In this document: one piece after another, positions 1-6,226 of the stretch | How positions within the stretch are numbered: position 1 is the first letter of the stretch | Layout: each line of letters starts with the position of its first letter | Origin: Flavobacterium sp. | Lineage (GTDB): Bacteria; Bacteroidota; Bacteroidia; Flavobacteriales; Flavobacteriaceae | Assembly (NCBI GenBank): GCA_005792865.1 | Contig: SXQR01000159.1 | Span: 1 to 9,021, forward strand | Length of the DNA: 9,021 nt | Direction of reading: 5' to 3' | The notes under the pieces: model-generated | Seen by the model: the letters and a program-made list of their open reading frames with translations, nothing else | Told to the model about the DNA's origin: nothing | Databases searched by the model: none | Translations under genes and position numbers: made by a program

Positions 1-374
1 GATTGAAGACCGCAATCCTTTATTTTGTCAGGGACGAAACCGCGAAAGATCCGGAGTTCCTGCGGGACCGCATTGACGACATCTGCGCATCGGTACAGCA
101 CACGATCATCTCCATCCTGATGGACAAATTGCGCGCGGCCGTCGCCGAGACCGGAATCAGGCGCGTGGCCATCGGCGGAGGGGTATCGGCCAATTCAGGT
201 ATCCGCAAAACGCTCAGGGAAGCCGAATCGCTTTACGGATGGAAGACTTTTATCCCTAAATTTGAATACACCACCGACAACGCGGCCATGATCGGGATTA
301 CGGGCTACCTCAAGTTCCGAATGGGCGAATTTGAAGATGCTTCGGTTTCCTCGCGTGCAAGAATCAGGTTCTGA
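1..374 (+). CDS. tsaD: TsaD, tRNA N6-threonylcarbamoyladenosine (t6A) synthase subunit, C-terminal part
   Basis: Cytoplasmic enzyme that transfers the threonylcarbamoyl group from threonylcarbamoyl-AMP to A37 of ANN-decoding tRNAs, working with TsaB and TsaE. Only the last ~124 residues are in the window; the reading frame is open at the left edge, and the first in-frame TTG (position 3) is an internal leucine codon, not a start. The visible part has the ASKHA-fold signatures of the family: AIGGGVSANSGIR, matching the GGVaaN nucleotide-binding segment, and TTDNAAMI, matching the conserved TDN-A-M motif near the C-terminus. The full family protein is about 340 residues, so roughly the last third is seen. 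The stop TGA overlaps the ATG of rsmE (TGATG), which implies co-transcription and probable translational coupling. Identification is firm; the missing N-terminal metal-binding HxxxH motif lies outside the window. Confidence 0.95.
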   Translation, partial: LKTAILYFVRDETAKDPEFLRDRIDDICASVQHTIISILMDKLRAAVAETGIRRVAIGGGVSANSGIRKTLREAESLYGWKTFIPKFEYTTDNAAMIGITGYLKFRMGEFEDASVSSRARIRF

Positions 375-1084
375 TGCAATTATTTTATAACCCCGAGATC
401 ACGGCCGGCATGGACTCGTTCGCATTCGATCGCGAGGAGAGCCGCCATATTGTCAAGGTGCTCCGCAGGTCCAATGGGGACAGCGTCATGGTCACCAATG
501 GGATGGGCAGCATCTTCAGGACCGAGATAGCATCGGCCGCCGAACACAAGTGCACCGTGCGTATCGTGGAGGAAAAAAGGCAGGAGAAATTGCCGTATGA
601 ACTTCACCTTGCGGTGGCACCGACCAAGATGATCGACCGTTTTGAATGGTTCCTCGAAAAAGCCACCGAACTTGGCGCGACGCGCATCACCCCGTTGATC
701 TGTGACCGCGCCGAAAGGCGATCGCTCAAGACCGACCGTCTGCACAAGATCGTACAGTCGGCGATGAAACAATCGCTGCGCGCATGGCTTCCGGTTTTAG
801 ATGAACCGCAGGATTTCCGTGACCTGGTCTCTGAGGATTTCAATGGAGTAAAGATTGTAGCCCATTGCGAACAGGGAGAACGGCTCGGGATCAAACAGCT
901 TGTGCGTCCCGGCCAGGATGTCGCGATTTTGATCGGCCCTGAAGGTGATTTTACGCACAAGGAGATACGCTTCGCCCTGGAAAGCGGCTTTTTGCCTGCA
1001 ACCCTTGGGAGCAACCGGCTCCGTACGGAAACGGCGGCCGTCGCGGCCTGCCACGCGGTAACCTTCATCAACGAACCATCATGA
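374..1084 (+). CDS. rsmE: RsmE, 16S rRNA (uracil(1498)-N(3))-methyltransferase
   Basis: S-adenosylmethionine-dependent enzyme that methylates N3 of U1498 in helix 44 of 16S rRNA, acting on the assembled 30S subunit. The protein has 236 residues, normal for the family. Residues 1-70 form the PUA-like RNA-binding domain, with the segment HIVKVLRR (25-32) typical of family N-termini. The rest is the SPOUT (trefoil-knot) methyltransferase domain: KMIDRFEWFLEKATELGA (85-102), a conserved helix; MKQSLRAWLP (131-140); IGPEGDF (187-193) and LGSNRLRTETA (211-221), which form the knot and SAM site. The ATG start overlaps the tsaD stop and the TGA stop overlaps the ATG of the next gene (ATGA), so no other start fits as well. 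Nothing in the sequence looks damaged. Confidence 0.97.
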   Translation: MQLFYNPEITAGMDSFAFDREESRHIVKVLRRSNGDSVMVTNGMGSIFRTEIASAAEHKCTVRIVEEKRQEKLPYELHLAVAPTKMIDRFEWFLEKATELGATRITPLICDRAERRSLKTDRLHKIVQSAMKQSLRAWLPVLDEPQDFRDLVSEDFNGVKIVAHCEQGERLGIKQLVRPGQDVAILIGPEGDFTHKEIRFALESGFLPATLGSNRLRTETAAVAACHAVTFINEPS

Positions 1085-1722
1085 AGAAAATATTGTCACT
1101 TTTGGTCTTGCTGGCTGCCGGACAAATACCGGCGCAGGAAATCGCACTGCTCAAGTACAATGGCGGCGGGGACTGGTATGCGAATCCCACTTCGCTCCCC
1201 AACCTGATCAAGTTCTGCAACCGGACGATCAATACGCGGTTGCGCCCCAAACCCGCCACGGTGGAGCCCTCCAGCCCCGACCTTTTCTCCTACCCCATGG
1301 TCCACATGACCGGACACTGAAACGTGGTCTTCAGCGACGCCGATCTGCTCAACCTGCGGCAATACATGCTGGCGGGCGGTTTTATGCACATCGACGACAA
1401 TTACGGCATGGACCAATATATACGCCGCGAAATAAAGCGCATCTTCCCCGATCGGGAATTGGTGGAGCTTCCCTCCTCGCACGCCATATTCCAGAAACCG
1501 AACCCGTTTCCCTCAGGACTGCCCAAGATCCACGAACACGACGGCAAGCGCCCCCAGGCCTTCGGACTTTTTGAGAACGGCCGTCTGATGTTGCTCTATA
1601 CCTACGAAACCGATCTTGGCGACGGTTGGGAAGACGCCGAAGTTAATAACGATCCGGCTGAAATCCGCGAAAAAGCGCTCCGGATGGGTGCAAACATCGT
1701 TCACCATATCTTCAGCAACTAG
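1081..1722 (+). pseudogene. DUF4159-family exported protein, interrupted by an in-frame TGA at codon 80
   Basis: The reading frame from ATG 1081 to TAG 1722 would give 213 residues but is split by one TGA at 1318-1320. Both halves are in the same frame, so no indel is involved. Before the stop are a signal peptide (MKKILSLLVLLAAGQIPAQ, likely cut near residue 18-19) and a segment ending HMTGH; after it the frame resumes with NVVFSDADLLNLRQYM, AGGFMHIDDNYGMD, LPKIHEHDGK and YETDLGDGWEDAEV, all recognisable DUF4159 signatures. From memory of the family the interrupted motif reads TGHGNVVFS, so the TGA replaces a glycine GGA by one G-to-T change. The two parts would give a 79-residue exported stub and, if GTG 1324 reinitiated, a ~132-residue protein without signal peptide. 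DUF4159 has no established function that I can name. The gene overlaps rsmE by four bases. It may be a recent nonsense allele or a sequence error; continued conservation after the stop argues against old decay. Confidence 0.85.
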
Positions 1723-1765
1723 AGCCGTTTATTGGATAAACTGCACGAAACTTTATGATTTCCCG

Positions 1766-1797
1766 TTTGGGTACGTAATTTTTTTGTTATAAAATTG
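1766..1797 (+). promoter_or_regulatory. Putative Bacteroidota-type promoter of the M43 lipoprotein gene
   Basis: TTTG at 1766-1769 is followed after 20 bases by TAAAATTG at 1790-1797, one mismatch from the -7 consensus TAnnTTTG. The spacing lies in the usual 19-21 range. The boxes sit in an AT-rich gap 27 bases before the ATG at 1824. The preceding gene ends at 1722 without a visible terminator, so read-through is also possible. Motif match only. Confidence 0.4.
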
Positions 1798-1823
1798 TTA
1801 TTGCTATAACCAAATACTTTTTT

Positions 1824-2774
1824 ATGAGAAAATTACTTTTATCGGCGTCGGCACTGCTCGTGCTCTTCGCCTGCCAGAATGAGGATGGTGTTTCCAATGC
1901 TGATGACAAAGGCACGCTGAAGAGAGGTTGCGCCGCCCACGAGGTCCACGAGCGCCAATTGGCCGAAGACCCGACACTGGCCCTTCGCATGAACGAAATC
2001 GAGGATTTTACGCAACGGGCCATCGCCGAGAATCGCCTGGTGAACGGCAAGATCGTAATACCGGTAGTAGTCAACGTATTGTATAAGACCGCTGCCGAGA
2101 ACATTTCACTTGCGCAGATCCAGTCGCAGATCGATGTCCTCAACCAGGATTTCACCGCTACCAATTCAGATTGGAACCAGGTTCCAACGCTCTTCTCCGG
2201 CGTGAAGTCAAACGTGGACATCACCTTTGAACTCGATGCCGTGAACCGCAAGTTGACCAACAAACCGTCATGGGGAACCAAGGACCTCATGAAAAAGGCC
2301 TCCAAAGGCGGATTGGATCCCACGAGCCCTTCATCAAAACTCAACATCTGGGTGTGTACGATTGGCGGTGGTATCTTAGGATATGCACAATTCCCAGGCG
2401 GACCTGCCGCTACCGATGGCGTCGTGATCGATTCGCGTTATTTTGGCCTTTCGGGACAGGCGAATTTTCCATACAACCTTGGACGTACCGCCACGCATGA
2501 AGTGGGCCACTGGCTGAACCTGCGCCACATCTGGGGCGATGCGACCTGCGGAAACGACCAGGTTGCCGATACCCCGGCGCACAATGCACCAAACTACGGC
2601 GTGCCTGCCTATCCGCACTACAGCACCTGCGCGGGGCAACCGGTTGAAATGACCATGAACTACATGGACTATACCGATGACCGCGGCATGTACATGTTCA
2701 CCAACGGACAAAAGTCACGCATCAATGCCACATTCGTGGCCGGTGGTCCTCGAAACGGTTTCGCCCAACCATAA
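1824..2774 (+). CDS. Pappalysin-like (M43 family) zinc metalloprotease, lipoprotein
   Basis: Predicted cell-envelope or surface endopeptidase of the metzincin clan, family M43 (cytophagalysin/pappalysin type); the substrate is unknown. The 316-residue protein starts with a lipoprotein signal whose lipobox LFAC places the lipidated cysteine at residue 17. The next residues, QNED, contain acidic positions like the lipoprotein export signals that send Bacteroidota lipoproteins to the cell surface, which is an inference. The catalytic domain covers about residues 55-316. It has the N-terminal family segment IPVVVNVLY, the zinc motif HEVGHWLNLRH at 225-235 (ligands H225, H229, H235; catalytic E226), then IWGD, and the Met-turn within MTMNYMDY at 276-283. 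Asparagine stands where many M43 members have glycine in HExxHxxGxxH. C242 and C269 could form a disulfide. No T9SS sorting domain follows, consistent with membrane anchoring instead. It has its own putative promoter and a strong terminator, so it is probably monocistronic. Confidence 0.93.
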   Translation: MRKLLLSASALLVLFACQNEDGVSNADDKGTLKRGCAAHEVHERQLAEDPTLALRMNEIEDFTQRAIAENRLVNGKIVIPVVVNVLYKTAAENISLAQIQSQIDVLNQDFTATNSDWNQVPTLFSGVKSNVDITFELDAVNRKLTNKPSWGTKDLMKKASKGGLDPTSPSSKLNIWVCTIGGGILGYAQFPGGPAATDGVVIDSRYFGLSGQANFPYNLGRTATHEVGHWLNLRHIWGDATCGNDQVADTPAHNAPNYGVPAYPHYSTCAGQPVEMTMNYMDYTDDRGMYMFTNGQKSRINATFVAGGPRNGFAQP

Positions 2775-2796
2775 CCGCTCTTCAAAAATTAAATGA

Positions 2797-2821
2797 AAGG
2801 CGCCTACGGGCGTCTTTTTTT
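2797..2821 (+). terminator. Rho-independent terminator of the M43 protease gene
   Basis: An 8-bp stem (AAGGCGCC 2797-2804 with GGCGTCTT 2809-2816, one G-T wobble) closes a TACG loop and runs into seven T residues ending at 2821. C(UACG)G belongs to the very stable UNCG tetraloop class. It lies 22 bases after the stop codon at 2774. Confidence 0.9.
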
Positions 2822-2903
2822 GTGGCAAATTCTGTAAAACACACTGTGCGATCCTGTAAAGGAAAGGCGCCGAATTTTCGGAACTTTATAAAAAACATAA
2901 GTC

Positions 2904-3128
2904 ATGGAAAAAGATAAAAGCTTATTCGGCGACCGAAAGCGCGATGAACAGAATGTTGACCTCTCAAGTGTCGACAGCCCCATCAACACGGCGGCCGGTA
3001 CGAACCCCGGCCATTCGCTGACCAACGACGAAAGCGCCGGCACCGACCCGAACGAAGTGCCTGACAAGGCGTCCTTTGATCAACGACAGAATGACCGCTC
3101 CCGCTTTGACGGCGAGATCGGAATCTAA
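2904..3128 (+). CDS. Small acidic hypothetical protein, probably disordered
   Basis: A 74-residue protein that I do not recognise. It has 16 Asp/Glu against 9 Lys/Arg, no Cys, Trp or Tyr, and many Asn, Asp, Ser, Thr, Gly and Pro residues, with no signal peptide or hydrophobic segment. A soluble, largely unstructured cytoplasmic protein is likely. The ends carry similar phenylalanine-plus-charged stretches (LFGDRKRDEQN at 7-17, SFDQRQNDRSRFDG at 57-70), possibly short binding segments, which is speculative. The start ATG at 2904 lies in AT-rich DNA after a strong terminator and the stop TAA at 3126 runs directly into a hairpin terminator, so the frame is framed like a real gene. I see no convincing promoter boxes in 2822-2903. 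The opposite-strand frame over 2804-3067 has no better claim. Function unknown. Confidence 0.7.
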   Translation: MEKDKSLFGDRKRDEQNVDLSSVDSPINTAAGTNPGHSLTNDESAGTDPNEVPDKASFDQRQNDRSRFDGEIGI

Positions 3129-3131
3129 AAA

Positions 3132-3153
3132 AAAAGCCTCTTTCGAGGCTTTT
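3132..3153. terminator. Bidirectional terminator between the converging small gene and the adhesin gene
   Basis: A perfect 9-bp stem, AAAAGCCTC (3132-3140) with GAGGCTTTT (3145-3153), closes a TTTC loop. On the + strand T-rich sequence follows (to 3160). On the - strand the stem ends in a run of T residues, complementary to the A run at 3127-3135. It begins four bases after the + gene's stop, and the - gene's TAA (3152-3154) lies partly inside the stem. Confidence 0.9.
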
Positions 3154-6139
3154 ATCTTTTAAGGCTGAAGTGGCTCGTGAAATTTTTGGATACAGAAGCC
3201 TCGGTATAGTCAACGCTGAACCAATAATCGCTCGATGGCAGCGGCTGTCCGTTATAGGTACCGTCCCACCCCGGACCGTTGGCCGCAATCTGCTTGATCA
3301 ATTTACCGTAACGGTCAAAGATGAAAATCCGCGCGTCATCGGTCAGGCCGTTGATCGTCCAGGTATCGTGAGTAGCGTCGCCGTTGGGCGTAAAGTAAGG
3401 CGGGTAATCGATAACGCGGATATCGGTCACGCTGATCGGCAATGAGCAACCGTTTGCATCGGTCACGGTTACGGTATGCGTGCCTTGCGGGACATTGTTG
3501 AACACATTGGACGCCTGCAATGGCCCATAATCCAATTGATAAAGGTAATTCCCCGGATCGGTGGCAAGGACGGTGATGACCCCGTTGCTGGCAAAGGCCG
3601 GCGTTACGGTGTAATCCACCGCGATCAAAGTTTGCTGGTTCACGGTCACCTGGATGGTCTGGGGCAAGGCACATTCGCCCGGATTGGGCGTGAAGGTATA
3701 GGGAGCCGATGCCGTGTTGTTTATGAATGGCGGCGACCAGGAACCCTGCACGCCATTGGGCGAAGTGGGCGGCAAAGATGGCGGAACCGTTCCGACACAA
3801 AATGCAATATCATCAAATCCGGGATCCTGCGGCGGGGTCACGGTTATGTTGAGGACGGCATTGTCGGCACATTGGCCGGCATCCGGCACAAAAGTGTATT
3901 GGTCCGATACCGTATTGCTTACCACGGCCGGTGTCCACGTTCCGGTGAAACCGTCAAGCGAGGTGGTTGGCAGGACCGGTGCGGCAGAATTTTCACAGAA
4001 GGCCGGTACCGGCGCAAACTGCGGAACCGGTTTTGGCGTGATCTGGATGGTCAGCGTCTGCGGATCGGCGCACTCGGTTGAAAGCGGTATGAAGGTATAG
4101 GTCGTGGTCGCCATATTGTTGATGGGCAGGCTCCACGTGCCCTGCACGCCATTGGGCGACGTGGTGGGCAGCGGCGGGATCGCGGTTCCGGCGCAGTAAG
4201 GACCCAGGGGCGGGAAATCCGGCGTGATGCGTGGGACGATGGTCACCACCATGGTATGCGAGGTCGCGTTGATGCATTGCCCAGCGGTAGCGTTGAATAT
4301 ATAATTGAAGGTCCCCGCAACCGAAGTGTCGATAACAGACGGCGTCCAACTACCCGTAATGCCCAGTGGCGAGGTATTGGCCAGTGGTTGCGGCGCATTG
4401 CCCTGGCAGATGCTGAGCACGGGCGAAAAGTCGATGGTCTTGCGCGCGACAACCTTGATTACCAGGGTTTGCGGGTTGGCGCAGGGCGAGGTGGGCGTAA
4501 AAACGTGCGTGGTGGTAGCCGCAACCGTCGTATTGACATTTGGCGGCATCCAGGTTCCGGTGATCCCGTTGGGCGAAGTGGTGGGAAGGCTGTACGGCGG
4601 CACTTCGTTTTGGCAGATGTCGGGCACCTGCGCAAAATTGGGGCTTTGTGCGGGATTGACCGTGACGGTCATCTGGACCGGCGGGGAGCAACTGGTCGAT
4701 GGCGTAAAGGTATATACGGTCGTGGCGTTTGCATTGAAGGCGGGCGTCCAAGTGCCGGCGATGCCATTGTTTGAAACGGTGGGCAGCGTTACACTGGTTC
4801 CCGCGCAAACGGGGGGTTGCTGGGTAAATACCGGCGTGGTAATGGGATTGACGGTAACCGGTATCGTGAAAGGCCCGGCGCCCGTGCATTGTCCCGGATT
4901 TGGCGTAAACGTATAATTCGTGGTCCCCACCGCCGCAGTGGAAATCGGCGCGTTCCAGGTCCCGGTTATCCCGTTGGCCGAAGTTGTGGGAAGTACGGTT
5001 GGTGTCTGGTTTTGGCAAAAAGGCCCGACGGCAGCAAACGTTGGCGTTACGGCAGGCGTGATTGTAATGTTTTGGGTAAAGGCGGTCGCGCAGGCATTGT
5101 TGGGCGTGAAAACGTATGGTGTGGTTCCGACGGTTCCGGTATTGATCACCGGCGGGTTCCACGTTCCTACGACGCCATTGGTGGAAGTCGTGGGCAATGC
5201 AGGCGCGGTCGAACCCTGGCAGATCGCGGCAATCGGGGCGAATTGCGTCGTGGTCGTGGTGACGCAATCGGCATAACAGGTCACGGTCTTGGGAGGGCTG
5301 CAAATGCCGACCCAGGTTAGGGTGAAGGTAACCGGCTGGCCCGGCTGCAGTCCCGTGACGGTAAAATTGGAAGGCGCCACGTGGGTGCCGGAAATCGGCG
5401 GGCCGCCGTCGATGGAATAGGTATAGCTAAAGTACAATTGTGGAGGAACCGAATTGTTGAAATCGAAATTGACGGATGTAGGCGTGGTATTGGGGCTGGC
5501 ATTGTCGCAAAAAAGTACCGGCACAGTCGTGGCAGGTACGTTTACGATTACCGATACCGGCTGGATGACAAAGCATCCGGGAGAAGTTTCGGCCTTGATG
5601 TAATAGGTTCCCGAAACCGAAATGGCCGAAGGATTGACCAGCGGCACCGTGGCAGTCGCATTGGTCCAGTAGGACAGCGTTCCGACGCTCCCGGGCGTGA
5701 CCGATGGTGCCGTGATATTGACCGTGTTGGGTTGGCACACATCGGGCGGGCTGACCACATTGAGCACCGGCGGCCCGGTGACCGTGACGGTAAAGGTCTT
5801 GACCGCAGGCGTACAGGGCGCACCCGCAGGATTGTTGGTGGTCAGGGTGATGGTGACGACATTGCCGTTATCGGCGGCGACGGGAATATAGGAGAAGTTA
5901 AACGGCGATACCGAAATGGTTCCCGTTGAAAGCGTCCCGGCGCCATTGTGGCTGAGCGTTACGCTGGTTGCACCGCCGCCAAAGGTATTGTTTGGCACGT
6001 TCACGGCATTGCCGTAGCACTGCGTCGCCGTGGTCGAACTGAGGTTCAGCGTAGGGCACTGCGCCAGGGTAGGGAGTGCGGCCAGCAACAGTACAATGAT
6101 CAGCCATGACTTTGCAATCACTGGTAATGTTCCTCTCAT
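3152..6139 (-). CDS. Secreted repeat-rich adhesin-like protein with T9SS type B C-terminal sorting domain
   Basis: A 995-residue extracellular protein predicted to cross the inner membrane by Sec and the outer membrane by the type IX secretion system, ending up on the surface or released. Residues 1-27 are a signal peptide with a long hydrophobic core (SWLIIVLLLAALPTLA) cut near A26/Q27. Residues 28-298 are beta-rich, Thr/Pro/Asn-rich Ig- or PKD-like segments. Residues 299-837 are eight tandem repeats of 64-71 residues built around LPTTSxNGxxGTWxPP. Residues 838-907 resemble SprB repeats (GTHTVTVTDANGC). Residues 908-995 are the type B sorting domain seen in gliding-motility-associated proteins (CHU_C type), with FTPNGDATHDTW (916-927), IFDRYGKLI (940-948), WDGTYNG (958-964) and the terminal FSLKR. 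There is no enzymatic domain, so adhesion, matrix or surface-layer roles are inferred. The ATG at 6139 precedes the signal peptide directly. A putative promoter lies upstream and a shared terminator at the 3' end. Confidence 0.93.
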   Translation of the reverse strand: MRGTLPVIAKSWLIIVLLLAALPTLAQCPTLNLSSTTATQCYGNAVNVPNNTFGGGATSVTLSHNGAGTLSTGTISVSPFNFSYIPVAADNGNVVTITLTTNNPAGAPCTPAVKTFTVTVTGPPVLNVVSPPDVCQPNTVNITAPSVTPGSVGTLSYWTNATATVPLVNPSAISVSGTYYIKAETSPGCFVIQPVSVIVNVPATTVPVLFCDNASPNTTPTSVNFDFNNSVPPQLYFSYTYSIDGGPPISGTHVAPSNFTVTGLQPGQPVTFTLTWVGICSPPKTVTCYADCVTTTTTQFAPIAAICQGSTAPALPTTSTNGVVGTWNPPVINTGTVGTTPYVFTPNNACATAFTQNITITPAVTPTFAAVGPFCQNQTPTVLPTTSANGITGTWNAPISTAAVGTTNYTFTPNPGQCTGAGPFTIPVTVNPITTPVFTQQPPVCAGTSVTLPTVSNNGIAGTWTPAFNANATTVYTFTPSTSCSPPVQMTVTVNPAQSPNFAQVPDICQNEVPPYSLPTTSPNGITGTWMPPNVNTTVAATTTHVFTPTSPCANPQTLVIKVVARKTIDFSPVLSICQGNAPQPLANTSPLGITGSWTPSVIDTSVAGTFNYIFNATAGQCINATSHTMVVTIVPRITPDFPPLGPYCAGTAIPPLPTTSPNGVQGTWSLPINNMATTTYTFIPLSTECADPQTLTIQITPKPVPQFAPVPAFCENSAAPVLPTTSLDGFTGTWTPAVVSNTVSDQYTFVPDAGQCADNAVLNITVTPPQDPGFDDIAFCVGTVPPSLPPTSPNGVQGSWSPPFINNTASAPYTFTPNPGECALPQTIQVTVNQQTLIAVDYTVTPAFASNGVITVLATDPGNYLYQLDYGPLQASNVFNNVPQGTHTVTVTDANGCSLPISVTDIRVIDYPPYFTPNGDATHDTWTINGLTDDARIFIFDRYGKLIKQIAANGPGWDGTYNGQPLPSSDYWFSVDYTEASVSKNFTSHFSLKR
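3629..5245 (-). repeat. Eight in-frame tandem repeats (~67 codons each) in the adhesin gene
   Basis: Protein residues 299-837. Repeat boundaries in transcription order are 5245-5045, 5044-4835, 4834-4643, 4642-4436, 4435-4223, 4222-4025, 4024-3824 and 3823-3629 (67, 70, 64, 69, 71, 66, 67 and 65 residues). A typical unit reads P-x-F-x-x-(V/L)-x-x-x-C, then LPTTSPNGITGTW, then Y-x-F-T-P, a second Cys, and a closing TVTVNP-like strand. Each unit has two cysteines, suggesting one disulfide per Ig-like domain. Repeat 5 is the most divergent in the core motif (ANTSPLGITGSW). The units differ clearly at the DNA level, so they are old duplications rather than a recent expansion. Confidence 0.92.
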
Positions 6140-6179
6140 GTCAATAAAGTTAAGTCGTTAAGGGGCGACAATTATCGGG

Positions 6180-6212
6180 TAAAAATAAAAAAATTAGCTT
6201 TACTTTAACAAA
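6180..6212 (-). promoter_or_regulatory. Putative promoter of the adhesin gene
   Basis: Read on the - strand, TTTG (6212-6209) is followed after 21 bases by TATTTTTA (6187-6180), which fits TAnnTTTG except at the last base. The -7 box ends about 40 bases before the ATG at 6139, leaving a short leader. No clear terminator separates this site from the E1 gene that ends at 6227, so read-through from that gene remains possible. Confidence 0.4.
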
Positions 6213-6226
6213 AGCCTGATTTTTAC

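Noticed and set aside
604..1071. Open frames on the - strand opposite rsmE
   Set aside because: The + strand encodes an intact RsmE with all motifs; the antisense product is Arg/Ser-rich and unrecognisable.
1318..1320. TGA read as selenocysteine or glycine
   Set aside because: The expected residue is glycine, not cysteine/selenocysteine. No SECIS-like hairpin is evident just after it, and TGA acts as a normal stop in the two upstream genes.
4256..4774. Opposite-strand open frames within the adhesin gene (also 3476-4081, 4305-4916, 5381-5929)
   Set aside because: They mirror the repeat codons, have low-complexity Arg/Gly or Val/Gly products, and lack start-region or family evidence.
3629..5245. 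Regularly spaced repeats as a possible CRISPR array
   Set aside because: Units are about 200 bases, coding, in frame and divergent, with no short identical repeats separated by unique spacers.
4350..5303. Long alternative frame on the - strand (317 codons) inside the adhesin gene
   Set aside because: It is a shifted frame over the tandem repeats; its product is rich in His, Arg and Cys with no recognisable domain, and the repeats keep it open by their shared base pattern.
6140..6226. Terminator after the E1 gene
   Set aside because: There are T-rich runs on the - strand but no stable GC-rich stem directly before them, so I do not call one.
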